From Shimia sp047124445 (GTDB lineage Bacteria; Pseudomonadota; Alphaproteobacteria; Rhodobacterales; Rhodobacteraceae), in assembly GCF_047124445.1 (NCBI RefSeq), contig NZ_CP138921.1, forward strand, positions 1 through 64,000: DNA of 64,000 nt, written 5' to 3'. Below, piece after piece: positions 1 through 14,755 of this stretch (the stretch's first letter is position 1; every line of letters begins with the position of its first letter). A model generated the notes under the pieces. That model had not been told where the DNA came from. It saw only the letters and a program-made list of their open reading frames with translations, and searched no databases. A program made the translations under genes and the position numbers.

Positions 1-1
1 T

Positions 2-70
2 AAATACCCCTTCACCGGCGGCGCTGAGGCGCACAACGGCGGGACGGACTGGCAGGGAGCGACGCTCTAA
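2..70 (+). CDS. 3' end of an upstream gene (partial)
   Basis: An open frame enters from the left edge and ends at TAA 68-70, giving 22 residues that end in TDWQGATL. The fragment is too short to assign to a family. It is called because the frame is open to the edge and is followed by the non-coding leader of the rRNA operon. Confidence 0.35.
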   Translation, partial: KYPFTGGAEAHNGGTDWQGATL

Positions 71-416
71 GCTGGAAGGTTCTGAAAATATCGAGCAGTA
101 TCAGCGGGTTGCGCTAGTAAGTTAGTAGCGCGGTCGGTTGGTTTTGTCTCTGGGGTTTATGCTCCGACGTTGTTTGACATTGAGAATACACTGAAGAGAT
201 ATGAGGGCGGTTTGGTTCATTTCGATGAACAAACACCTGCATATCGGTCCTTAGGCCTTATGGTCGATGATGGGATTACAACAGCTTCACTGTTTGTACG
301 GCTTTTGTTTCTTTTGGAAACTGAAGCACACAAACAGTTTGAGTTCATCCGGGATTAGCCTCCTGGATGAGATGTGCAGAGGTTCGAACGTCAAGGATTA
401 GCTGGTAACAGCTATT
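71..416 (+). promoter_or_regulatory. rRNA operon leader and probable promoter region
   Basis: This 346-base stretch lies between the truncated upstream frame and the 16S 5' end. A perfect TTGACA hexamer is at 174-179, and 17 bases later is an AT-rich but poor -10 (AGATAT, 197-202). Transcription from there would give a leader of about 210 nt, a plausible length for an rRNA operon. A 62-codon TTG-initiated frame at 172-358 has no ribosome binding site and no family features, and I do not regard it as a gene. The promoter assignment is an inference from position and the -35 box. Confidence 0.35.
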
Positions 417-1887
<1,471 letters not shown>

Positions 1888-2129
1888 GTCCTTGCAGGAC
1901 TGGCTGAATTGGGAAGCAATTCCTAATCACCGGATCTCGTGGACACTTAGCAACAGATCGGTACCTTTGCCGATCTATATCAAACGGACCAGGCCGTCCC
2001 CATATCTCTTCAGGAATACACGTGAGCCGACCGGCTGGCGTGAGAGTTGCCCTTGAGGTTCGACCCTCTCGGCAGATTTGCGTTGCAAATCGCCTGTCGG
2101 GCGACGCCGATCCCAACCGGGATCAGCTT

Positions 2130-2206
<77 letters not shown>

Positions 2207-2226
2207 CCATCCTTCGGGGTGATAAT

Positions 2227-2302
2227 GGGGCCTTAGCTCAGCTGGGAGAGCGCCTGATTTGCATTCAGGAGGTCAGCGGTTCGATCCCGCTAGGCTCCAC
2301 CA
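2227..2302 (+). tRNA. tRNA-Ala (TGC)
   Basis: This 76-nt cloverleaf lies 20 bases after tRNA-Ile. It starts GGGGCCTTAGCTCAGC, has anticodon TGC at 2260-2262, a T-loop TTCGATC and an encoded CCA at the 3' end. It is co-transcribed in the rRNA spacer. The roughly 465 bases that follow, up to the 23S, show no further gene. They end in CTGGATCAAATCAAGC, which pairs with the sequence at the 23S 3' end as a processing stem. Confidence 0.97.
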
Positions 2303-2769
2303 TTACCCTTTCGATTTGATCGTTAAGCACCTCAGTGGTTCTTAACCATCCAATCGGATGACCTTAACTTCTTCGGAAGTTTGACATCGTTTAGAGAGAT
2401 ACAAGTTGTTCCAGAACAGCTCTGCAAAGAGCGGTTTTGAGAATAACAATCAACACTGTTTGATCGCCCTAAGTACGGGGATGATCTCAGCTAGGTCTCC
2501 TTCGGGAGAGGCGATATTGACGACTGTTTCCTCGGTTGTCTCCTTCGTATCCCTGCTGAAACGAACAGAGTTGTCCAAGTCAAGTACACTAACCCGCAAG
2601 ATCGAGAGATCTTGCATTGTTCCTTATCCTCTTCGTGGGGCCGACCGACATCGGCAGCGAAGGTTCCAGGGTAAGGAGCGGGAAAAAGTATGACTTTTGG
2701 TTCAGAAACAGGATTGTGCGGCATGCCAGCCAAGCGATCACGAAGGACGTCAGTCTTTCTCTTTCTGGA

Positions 2770-5606
<2,837 letters not shown>

Positions 5607-5692
5607 CAGTAAAAGTAAGACTGGAAATCAAAAGCATACACACTACACAATCAGTGAAATGACTTGGACAACCTAACCGGGGTTTTTCCTCG

Positions 5693-5809
5693 GTTTGGTG
5701 ATCATAGCGCGAGTGAAACACCCGGTCCCATCCCGAACCCGGCCGTTAAGCACCGTAGCGCCGATGGTACTGCATCTTAAGGTGTGGGAGAGTAGGTCAT
5801 CGCCAAACC
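5693..5809 (+). rRNA. rrf: 5S ribosomal RNA
   Basis: About 117 nt. The GTTTGGTG 5' strand pairs with CGCCAAAC at the 3' end, and the core CCCGGTCCCATCCCGAAC is typical. The gene is bracketed by GGGGTTTTT on the 5' side and AAAAACCCC on the 3' side, a longer precursor processing stem. Confidence 0.96.
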
Positions 5810-5959
5810 TAGTAAAAACCCCAAATATCTCTCAATCGATAAAAACAGAATACCTTCAGAACAATCAAAACGTCCTGAAGGGCGACAGATCTCAAATCCA
5901 ACCGGAAAGAGATCAAACGGGCTCAAGTAGCGCTCCGCGCCATAGCCCAAAAAAAGTGT

Positions 5960-7648
<1,689 letters not shown>

Positions 7649-8281
7649 AATTGTTGTCGCTCCTTAAATCAGTTGATTGGATTGGTGACAGGCGCGATCC
7701 GTAAGCTAGAGGGCTCTTTGGACCGCGCGCAACTGCTTTGTCAGTCTAGGGCAGGTGGTTGTTGTCCACTTGTTCGGCGAAAACGTGCCTCGCGGCTTGC
7801 TGACCGAACAGCTGTGCCAGGCGGCGGAGGCTGTCATGTGTCGGCGCAGAAGGAGACAACGCAGATCGGGGAGGGGACTTTCGCATCATAGCTGATACCT
7901 CCCATCCATTGGGCGCATTCGGGCCATAAGTGAAGAGGGGTCAGACGTATCAGGCCGCCAGTGCCTAACGCGAGGAGTGTCTAAGAAATTGAGAGAAACT
8001 AGGTTTAAGTCGTGTTTAGTGCAAAGGGGCAATGTCGCCTCAGGTTAAGGTAAGACCGATCTAGCGCACATAGATCATTGAAAATATACACTTTTTGCTT
8101 GCGGCGAAAATTTGCCGAGCTTCGACTTGAGCTTGTAGCGCCGGAATGCCCTTCTACCGTGTGAGATTGAGATATGGACACACTAGAATAAACAACACGG
8201 GGATAGTGACATCATCTGGTCCAACCTCACTACTGCACTAACGGGTTGCCCAGGAAAGTGTTGGCTTACGCGCGACTAGGT
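7649..8281. other. intergenic region without a recognised gene
   Basis: These 633 bases separate the recombinase start from the XRE regulator. Frames in this stretch are extensions of antisense frames over the recombinase and show no family features. An AT-rich part near 8080-8100 could hold a promoter. I see nothing else definite. Confidence 0.5.
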
Positions 8282-8533
8282 TTATTGATTGGCCTGTTGT
8301 TCCTGTTCAATCTCGCGAACGAAATCGGTGAGCGACATATCCAAGGCGCCACAAATCAAAGCCATGGTCTCCAAAGTCGGTTGGTACCGGCAGGTCTCCA
8401 ATAGAGAAATGTACTGCATGCTGCGATCTGCTCTCTGAGCGAGTTCTTGTTGTGAGAGCTTACGGTCTTTGCGTAGGCGCTTCAAGGCGCGCGCAAATGC
8501 TGCAAGCAATTGATCTGAATTGAGGCTCGACAT
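8282..8533 (-). CDS. XRE-family helix-turn-helix regulator
   Basis: An 83-residue DNA-binding protein. Residues about 12-68 form a Cro/C1-type helix-turn-helix: LKRLRKDRKLSQQELAQRAD, then the recognition-helix segment SMQYISLLE, then QPTLETMALICGAL. It is the usual size of a stand-alone island or phage repressor and has no extra effector domain. It lies between the recombinase and a set of small genes transcribed the other way. By position it could control the integrase or the small divergent genes, which is an inference. Confidence 0.9.
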   Translation of the reverse strand: MSSLNSDQLLAAFARALKRLRKDRKLSQQELAQRADRSMQYISLLETCRYQPTLETMALICGALDMSLTDFVREIEQEQQANQ

Positions 8534-8646
8534 GAGATTGACACATCATTGATCAAGCTGTAGCAGTCTATGTAGTATACTTTGAATTATGGTGTATTGG
8601 TGACGGCCTCAAGATAGACGGCGAACGACTGGAGAAACGAGCTGGG

Positions 8647-8952
8647 ATGACAGATGAACGACTGACAGACGGGCAAATCGAACAGATTTTGACTGTTGTT
8701 GAAGAGCGATTGGGAAGAAGCATCGCTCAAGAATCCCACGAGTCTTTGGGCGCGAGAGGAGCGCCCAGTGGTCACTCAAAGAGACAGAGCCAGCAGGCAC
8801 CAGCCTACGAAAAGCAACTTCACATTTGGGTCACCGAAGAAGACAAGAATTGGTTCTACAGTGTCGCTAGAGCCAGAAACCTGAAATCCGGCGCCTTCGT
8901 CAGTTATCTTCGGTCGCTTTATGACGCCCAGCAACTTGTCACACAGCTATAG
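8647..8952 (+). CDS. small hypothetical protein, possibly nucleic-acid binding
   Basis: 101 residues, not recognised. The N-terminal 35 residues are predicted helical (TDGQIEQILTVVEERLG), followed by a polar Ser/Gln/Arg linker. The C-terminal 50 residues (LHIWVTEEDKNWFYSVARA, then KSGAFVSYLRSLYD) have a strand-helix-helix pattern like a ribbon-helix-helix protein. It is divergent from the XRE gene. The ribosome binding site is weak (GAGCTGGG next to the ATG), so the start is uncertain. A plasmid or island maintenance or regulatory role is possible but unproved. Confidence 0.55.
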   Translation: MTDERLTDGQIEQILTVVEERLGRSIAQESHESLGARGAPSGHSKRQSQQAPAYEKQLHIWVTEEDKNWFYSVARARNLKSGAFVSYLRSLYDAQQLVTQL

Positions 8953-9083
8953 CGGTCGAAGTTTGTCAGCTGTTGCCGGCTTGACGAAACTTAACAAATC
9001 TACCTAGGCTAAGATCATGAAAAACACTATCCGCATCAACCTTCTGAGCGCTCGAATATCCAACTGACACGCAATGTTCAGTT

Positions 9084-9172
9084 GGGAGCGCGCTGGTGCG
9101 GGTGAGGGCCTTATACCCCCTTTGCGGCAGATTACCGTTGATCTGAGAGTTCGATTCTCTCCGTTCCTACCA
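9084..9172 (+). tRNA. tRNA-like element, anticodon-like TAT, short D-arm
   Basis: GGGAGCG (9084-9090) pairs over 7 positions with CGTTCCT (9162-9168, two G-U pairs), followed by A and an encoded CCA. The T-arm is perfect: GAGAG-TTCGATT-CTCTC (9145-9161). The anticodon arm is AGGGC-CTTATAC-CCCCT (9105-9121), with T33, A37 and anticodon TAT and one C-C mismatch. The variable region of 23 nt can form a GCGG/CCGT stem. Only 14 bases lie between acceptor and anticodon stems, too few for a normal D-arm. It may be a decayed tRNA, a phage-type tRNA, or a tRNA mimic. It sits just upstream of the small gene at 9194. Confidence 0.35.
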
Positions 9173-9193
9173 ATACCCACGTAGGAGAAATCT

Positions 9194-9436
9194 ATGCTTA
9201 CTATCACAGTTTCTGTCGGTGATCGTGTGGTCGCCAAGGCTACGGCCGGCAATGTCTCGAATTTGGTCGACATCTCGGACTATGAAGTTCGCACGGTCGA
9301 GCAAGGCTATGCGCCACTGCAAATCCCATACTCGCAAACCAAGGGGCAGATCCTCGGTCACCAGCGCAGTAGCAGCGTGTGGAGCCTCGTTGGCAAAATT
9401 GCGGAGTTGGCCTTAAAGAAAGAAAGCGATGTGTAG
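9194..9436 (+). CDS. small hypothetical protein
   Basis: 80 residues, family not recognised. The ATG has a good Shine-Dalgarno (TAGGAG, 6 bases upstream), which is the main reason to accept it. The protein begins LTITVSVGDRVVAKATAGNV, a strand-rich start, and ends in a helical, lysine-rich tail (AELALKKESDV). It has no signal peptide or membrane segment. It lies between the tRNA-like element and another small gene on the same strand. Confidence 0.55.
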   Translation: MLTITVSVGDRVVAKATAGNVSNLVDISDYEVRTVEQGYAPLQIPYSQTKGQILGHQRSSSVWSLVGKIAELALKKESDV

Positions 9437-9532
9437 TGGATATGTCCACTAGGGCGCATCCGCTATACCGCCGGTGGTGTCGCGAGGGTTGCCAGGATCA
9501 GGCGTCTCCTCGGTCTGTAAGGGAAGGCTGCA

Positions 9533-9745
9533 ATGCAAGACAGTGACGACAAAAAGCCGGTGAGCCTCTACTTCCAGGTTCCTAGAGAGACGGCAGTCGA
9601 GTTTTATCAATTGGCTGCGGAGCACTTCGGTATGAAGAAAGGCGCTAAGCAGCAGATGTTCTTGAAGATGCTCGACGACCAGTTGAGGGAGCAAAGGATC
9701 ATTCAGTTGAAAGAGGAAATTCGGTTGCTTGAACAAGGACGATGA
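9533..9745 (+). CDS. small hypothetical protein, ribbon-helix-helix-like
   Basis: 70 residues, not firmly recognised. The layout is a short strand (VSLYFQVP) followed by helices (RETAVEFYQLAAEHFG; AKQQMFLKMLDDQL) and a basic/acidic helical tail, as in small ribbon-helix-helix or plasmid-partition accessory proteins. A ribosome binding site (GGGAAGG) lies 5 bases before the ATG. It is the third small plus-strand gene in the 8.6-9.8 kb interval. Confidence 0.55.
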   Translation: MQDSDDKKPVSLYFQVPRETAVEFYQLAAEHFGMKKGAKQQMFLKMLDDQLREQRIIQLKEEIRLLEQGR

Positions 9746-11036
9746 GTAGAGGCGCGGCTGATAGTAAGTAGCACCGACCATGGTTGCTCAGGCAAAGCGC
9801 TTCAATTGCGAGGACCTCGTTGCCGATTTTCTATCAGGCATCTTGTTGCTGTAAAAACCGTGGGTGAATGCGAGGATTACTCGCAGAGGGCGACGCCCTT
9901 TTAGTATGGGGCTGGTTAAACGGGCGAAGCCGAGAAAACGTCCATAAACTCGTAAGCAGGCTAACGGGTTGTAATACACGCTGCGCGTCTATCCCAACCC
10001 ATGCCTGCCCCCGAGGCGCCGCAAGCGGACCTCGGAAAACAGTTCAATCCATTGAGTGAATCTCGTCAATGTAGTAGCTGCGGCGAGTAAGTCGGCAAAA
10101 ACACCTGTCTAGCCCTCCCCAGAAAAGAGGCGGTCAAAAAGAAGATCTGGACTGTACAGATTGGAGTTTGTAGCGAGTAGAAGGCTGCCGGATGCACTGA
10201 AGATGCCGGCGGTTCCTGCCTATGTTGATGATCGGTTTCGTGGCGGCTTAACAAAATGGTGATGTTGCTTGCCAACTTGCCGCAATCTGGACTGAAATAT
10301 CACTATCGAAGCCCGATTTCCGGGGGAGGCGCTGTGTTGGTTACATGCATGGACAGCTTTGGGATTAACGGAGAGCGACAACGAGCGATAACAAAAACCC
10401 TGCAGTCTTTACCTTCCGCCACTATGCTAGTCGCACCGGCGTGGTTTCTGTGATCAACGCTAGCTCAAACGCTTTGCGTCGTCCTGACGTGGTGTGGATT
10501 GCTCGCTTTTTGTGGTGTGACATACCACCGCAAGGCGACGAATTTTTGTGAGATTCAACAAGCCCAAATGACTTTTTCAGCCCATACGTTGTAAATTATC
10601 TCGTAAAATCTGAAGGTTACATGGTTTTTGTTGCGGGTTCTTGAAACTGTTGACGTCTTAGAAACCTTATGGAAATAATTTGAGGCTCAAGTAATGTATT
10701 TGAAACTCACCTTTAAGTCGGTCAAGCAACGGTTGGGCTCGCATGTGTAAACAGCTTCAAAGCTACTTCATTGAAAACGGATGGCTCCGATGAAGATTGT
10801 GCCAAATCTATTATCTTTGTTAGCTCGGACGTAGCGGCGGTCTCATTCAAAACTGAACTCGAGGCAATTGTGATTACTCACGGCCTTCGGTTCCCGTATG
10901 GGACGAAACTGCAATATAGCTAACGGTTTGGAGCGGTCACTCCGCCTCTGTTTCAAAGTCACAGCACAAGCATAGTGAGGGTGTTATGATATTTCATAGC
11001 AATAACCTTCTGCATTTCGGTAGCTACGAGGCATAG
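9746..11036. other. 1.3-kb stretch without a recognised gene
   Basis: Only short frames are present, and none has a good ribosome binding site or family features. A hairpin CCGAGG...CCTCGG is at 10011-10035 (13-base loop, no T run). Base composition becomes more AT-rich after 10,500. It may be decayed sequence or hold an RNA I cannot identify. Confidence 0.5.
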
Positions 11037-11465
11037 ATGTCCAAAGAATTATTAAAGAGTTGGATTGAACACGGCTGGTTAAACGGTGAGCTTGATACGG
11101 TAAACAGTATTCTGCCCGCTACTTTCTCTATCGCAGGTCTGCCTGCCTCAGAGAACTTTCCAAGGGCAGAGTTTCCGGAACTTGTTGAACTGTTCAGACG
11201 CTTGACCGGCCCGGGTGTGGTCGAAATCACCAACATTATCGAAGATACGCCATGGTGCAGTGCAACATTCAAACTGATTGCGAAGCCAGCCACTCAGCTC
11301 AAACCAATCACCATTGATGTCTTTCTAGTGGCTAAATTTGAGAGCGGCAGGATGACGGAGCATTACACTGGGTTCGACTATTTTTCCCTTTTCTCACAGT
11401 TAGGACAAATACCAGAGAACTCGCTAGAACACTGTCTACTTGGGGGACACCTGACTTGGACTTGA
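11037..11465 (+). CDS. NTF2-like / SnoaL-type small protein
   Basis: 142 residues with the pattern of the NTF2-like fold used by SnoaL-type cyclases and ester-cyclase-like proteins: N-terminal helices (ELLKSWIEHGWLNGEL), a loop, a helix (FPELVELFRRLTG), then alternating strands ending in FLVAKFESGRMTEHYTGFD. The last motif resembles the family's end strand, where residues face a cavity. The substrate is unknown and there is no signal peptide. A GAGG ribosome binding site precedes ATG 11037. Its end overlaps the start of the next gene by 10 bases, so the two are probably translated together. Confidence 0.65.
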   Translation: MSKELLKSWIEHGWLNGELDTVNSILPATFSIAGLPASENFPRAEFPELVELFRRLTGPGVVEITNIIEDTPWCSATFKLIAKPATQLKPITIDVFLVAKFESGRMTEHYTGFDYFSLFSQLGQIPENSLEHCLLGGHLTWT

Positions 11466-11794
11466 TTGGAAATAGAAGATATTCAGATAACCGAAAATCT
11501 GGGCGAAGGTTCAGTAAACAGATAGCATGTGAGGTTCAGTTTGAGAACCACACGTTGGGGGCCGTGACCATTGATCTTGGAGCGCATGGAGCCTGCATCG
11601 AGGCGAGCCTCAATATTCACAGACTGGTTCGTCAGGCCGAAATTCGAATAATATTGGCTAACTCCATGTCTCGAAACGCAAGAATTGTTTGGAGTTCCGG
11701 AACTAGAATGGGACTTAACTTCACAGTTCCCATTCGTCGGACGCAGCTGGAAGCGCTTCTCGGTTCTGAATTCGGGAGCGCAAATCATCGATAG
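11456..11794 (+). CDS. PilZ-like domain protein
   Basis: 112 residues. An arginine-rich N-terminus (RRYSDNRKSGRRFSKQ) is followed by a strand, then TIDLGAHGACIEA, which resembles the two-part PilZ signature RxxxR...(D/N)xSxxG. The Ser position is replaced here by Ala-His. Later strands (ARIVWSSGTRMGLNFTV) match the PilZ barrel. PilZ proteins bind cyclic-di-GMP, but the degenerate second motif makes binding uncertain. The start is TTG 11456, which overlaps the stop of the preceding NTF2-like gene. Confidence 0.65.
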   Translation: MDLIGNRRYSDNRKSGRRFSKQIACEVQFENHTLGAVTIDLGAHGACIEASLNIHRLVRQAEIRIILANSMSRNARIVWSSGTRMGLNFTVPIRRTQLEALLGSEFGSANHR

Positions 11795-12152
11795 ATCACC
11801 CAGACTCAGTTTGCTCGATAGGAACGACAGCCAGACCGCCTGGGCATCAAAGCTCACGGCCGGAACTTTGACTTGGAGTGGAGTTCCTACCTCCCATCCT
11901 CAAATTTTACGCACGCCCTTTAGTGCTCAAAAAGTGAGCGCAAGATAGCCAAGGATGCATGTGTTGAAAAAAAATTGGGCTTCACGAATATTAATGCATT
12001 TTAAATGTATCTTTAATTGGATGCGGTCGTTCCCTGCGGCAGGGGAGAAGACAAAACGCGACTAATTGATCCGGGCTACGGATGCTGAAACGAAAGAAAG
12101 TAACACCGCTGAGGATTTGAAGATCCTTGGATGAAACTTGAGAGGTGACTAA
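11795..12152. other. intergenic region upstream of the periplasmic protein / kinase pair
   Basis: 358 bases. AT-rich sequence around 11,960-12,020, including TATTAATGCATTTTAAATG, is a possible promoter for the pair at 12,153-14,545. No gene or stable terminator is evident. Confidence 0.4.
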
Positions 12153-12671
12153 ATGAACAAATGGTCAATTCACTTCAAACGCCTTGTTGCGGTGGCGGCC
12201 GCTATCATGTCGTTCTCAATGACTGCCACAGCAGAACAGCTACCGATGCCCACCGGCGAAGTAATTTTGACTGTTTCTGGCGCTATTGGAAAAACAAACA
12301 CGCAGGCAGGCGCAGAGTTCGACTTAGACCTGCTTAAAGCGCTGGAATGGGAGGAGGTGAATACCTTTACGTCGTTCACCGACGGCATGCAGACATTTGA
12401 GGGCCCTAGGCTATCGTCGTTACTAGATTTTGTTTCGGCATCAGGAACCACAATTGGTGCGTCCGCGATAAACGATTACTTCGTGGACATTCCAGTAACA
12501 CATGCAGAAAACCAAGGGGTTATTTTGGCCGTTTTGCACAATGGCAAGGCGATGACCGTGCGGGACAAGGGGCCAATCTGGGTCATTTACCCGCAGTCCG
12601 AAGATGAGGCCAAGCTAAAGAGATTTGACAATGAGATGATTTGGCAGCTGATTTCTATGGAGATTCGGTAG
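12153..12671 (+). CDS. periplasmic sulfite-oxidase-fold-like protein without cysteine
   Basis: 172 residues with a signal peptide (basic start, hydrophobic AVAAAIMSFSMTATA, cleavage near residue 27). The mature part resembles the small molybdopterin-dependent oxidoreductase family: VILTVSGAIG, FDLDLLKALE, FEGPRLSSLLDF and a terminal WVIYPQSED. The protein contains no cysteine at all, so the thiolate that ligates Mo in the sulfite oxidase family is absent, and a catalytic role is unlikely. A GAGAGG ribosome binding site lies 7 bases before the ATG. The next gene, a membrane histidine kinase, starts 2 bases after the stop. The likeliest role is a periplasmic ligand-binding partner of that kinase (inference). 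Confidence 0.75.
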   Translation: MNKWSIHFKRLVAVAAAIMSFSMTATAEQLPMPTGEVILTVSGAIGKTNTQAGAEFDLDLLKALEWEEVNTFTSFTDGMQTFEGPRLSSLLDFVSASGTTIGASAINDYFVDIPVTHAENQGVILAVLHNGKAMTVRDKGPIWVIYPQSEDEAKLKRFDNEMIWQLISMEIR

Positions 12672-12673
12672 GT

Positions 12674-14545
12674 ATGCGGCTCCATAGAATTTTGAGTACT
12701 CGGCTTCTAAGACCATTCGCCGTGATCGCTGTATTGGCCGCAGTGCTTTGGGCCGCAATCAATTCGGAAAATCAACGTCGTCAAATCTCGACTGACGACG
12801 CGCTCCGACTTTCATCTTTAACTTGGAAAGTAAATGAAGCAATTTACGAAGCCCTTCGTTTGCACATTGCGCTTCTTCAGGTCGAACAGGGAAACGTACC
12901 GGCCAAATCTCTCCAGACAAGAATTGATGTTCTATGGAGCCGCTTGGGAATATTTGATCAAAGGGACATTTTCAGCGACCTAGACTTAAAGGAGATGGTC
13001 AAAGGCTATGAGAGCTTTTTGACGGCACTTGAAAAGTCTTGGGGCAAAGACCTGAAATTCAATAGTCAGCAACTTCAGGCCGCCAAATTTGAACTTCAGG
13101 CGTTAAATACGGAGTTTAGGCGTTTGTGGATAACCGACTACCTTCAACAACACAGGTCAGTCGTTCATTTCGCACAATATAACAGCAATCGAGATGCGGT
13201 TTTTCACAATAATCTTATAATTGCTTCCTTTGTCGCGGTATTGATTTATTGTGCTTTTGAGTGCGTTGTTTCGTTCTTGGCAGCGAAGAAGGAAAGAGCT
13301 CTCCGCCGAGAAGCAATAAAGAAGAGTGAGGCAAAGTCTGCCTTTGTGGCCAACGTTAGCCATGAAATCCGCACTCCTCTGAATGGAGTTTTGGGAATGG
13401 CACAGCTGTTATCTGAAACTTCACTTACACCTCAGCAGAACGGAATGGTCGGCACAATCCTAACTTCAGGAAAGGTTTTGCAGCACACAATAAACGACAT
13501 TCTAGACATTTCAAAAATTGACTCCAATGCTTTTGTTTTTGCGGAGCGCGTGTTTTCGCTCCAAGAAATTGTGCAAAATGTTTTTGTGATTAATGAGCCA
13601 ACGGCGAGATCATGTGGCATCGATTTTAGCTTTCAAATTTCAAGTGAAAGTCCCGTAAAGTTGGTGGGAGACTCGATGAGGATTGTCCAAGTAGTTAATA
13701 ACTTGGTATCTAATGCACTCAAGTTTACGGACGTCGGGTTTGTTAATCTTCGTGTTTCGGTTCGTGACGTTGGCTCGCCAAGCACCAGACAGTTGATGTT
13801 TTCAATTGAGGATAGTGGTTGCGGCTTATCTGAACACGAAGCACAGTTGGTTTTTGATCCCTTCTACCAGACAGAGCAGGCGACCCAAAAGAAGTATAAG
13901 GGAACAGGTCTAGGACTGTCGATTTCGAGCGCAATATGTAAGGCGATGGGGGGAGATCTGACGGTATCAAGTGTGCTTGGGCGTGGCAGCACGTTCACCG
14001 CAACTTTTGAGGTTAAACCGTTCTGTTCTTCGGCGATGCAAGATATCGAAAAGAAAGAAAAAATTGGCGATGGTCTAGTGCGAAAAATTTCAGATCTCAA
14101 AAGAGCGAGACAAGACAACGAACTGAGTAATTCGGGGTTGCGTGTGCTGATAGTGGACGACAGCAAGATCAACCGTAGAGTATTAGGAGCTTTCTCCAAA
14201 AAACACAGTAATTCCATTGAGGAAGCGGAAACTGGCGAGGAAGCTATCAGTCTAACTGAAGAAAAATATTTCGACGTCATTTTTATGGACATCAATATGC
14301 CTGGTATGGGCGGAATGGCTGCTACCTCAAAAATTCTTAGTGAGAAAAAGAGGCTGGGATTGCCGCCCCCTATCATCATTGCAGTGACGGCCAATGTGAT
14401 GCCCGATCAGTTGCAAGAATACAGAGCATGCGGTGTGGATCAAACTGTTGCCAAACCGGTGCGCAAGCGCAAAATTGACTGCCTGTTAAATGAAATCGGA
14501 GGGCGGATTGCCATGGACGAATTGGGTGGTCAACGTACAGGTTGA
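12674..14545 (+). CDS. hybrid sensor histidine kinase / response regulator
   Basis: About 623 residues from ATG 12674, chosen because upstream codons overlap the previous gene and have no ribosome binding site. Two membrane segments (about residues 11-29 and 182-206) enclose a helical periplasmic sensor of about 150 residues. Then come a HisKA domain (NVSHEIRTPLNGV, phospho-His near 230), a HATPase with NNLVSNALKF, DSGCGLS and GTGLGLS motifs, and a C-terminal receiver (VLIVDDSKINRR, DVIFMDINMPG with the phospho-Asp, AKPVRK). No HPt domain is fused, so an external phosphotransfer protein is expected. It is probably an operon with the periplasmic protein 2 bases upstream. Confidence 0.93.
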   Translation: MRLHRILSTRLLRPFAVIAVLAAVLWAAINSENQRRQISTDDALRLSSLTWKVNEAIYEALRLHIALLQVEQGNVPAKSLQTRIDVLWSRLGIFDQRDIFSDLDLKEMVKGYESFLTALEKSWGKDLKFNSQQLQAAKFELQALNTEFRRLWITDYLQQHRSVVHFAQYNSNRDAVFHNNLIIASFVAVLIYCAFECVVSFLAAKKERALRREAIKKSEAKSAFVANVSHEIRTPLNGVLGMAQLLSETSLTPQQNGMVGTILTSGKVLQHTINDILDISKIDSNAFVFAERVFSLQEIVQNVFVINEPTARSCGIDFSFQISSESPVKLVGDSMRIVQVVNNLVSNALKFTDVGFVNLRVSVRDVGSPSTRQLMFSIEDSGCGLSEHEAQLVFDPFYQTEQATQKKYKGTGLGLSISSAICKAMGGDLTVSSVLGRGSTFTATFEVKPFCSSAMQDIEKKEKIGDGLVRKISDLKRARQDNELSNSGLRVLIVDDSKINRRVLGAFSKKHSNSIEEAETGEEAISLTEEKYFDVIFMDINMPGMGGMAATSKILSEKKRLGLPPPIIIAVTANVMPDQLQEYRACGVDQTVAKPVRKRKIDCLLNEIGGRIAMDELGGQRTG

Positions 14546-14755
14546 GGTATTGAACCACTGAGCCTTTCCTATGGACATTTTAGCTTCGAGGTCTGAGAAA
14601 ACGGAATTAATCCGTGTCATCGATGCCGTTTTATAAATGCACGACTACTTGACGCACTTTGGAGCGTCGGTGTTTTTACGAATACTAAGAAGCTAGCGTC
14701 TCCAAAAGCGAATAGGCGGTTAACCGGTTATTGAGACGCATAAATGGGGTAAGAT

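Noticed and set aside
172..358. 62-codon frame upstream of 16S
   Set aside because: TTG start without a ribosome binding site, inside the probable rRNA leader.
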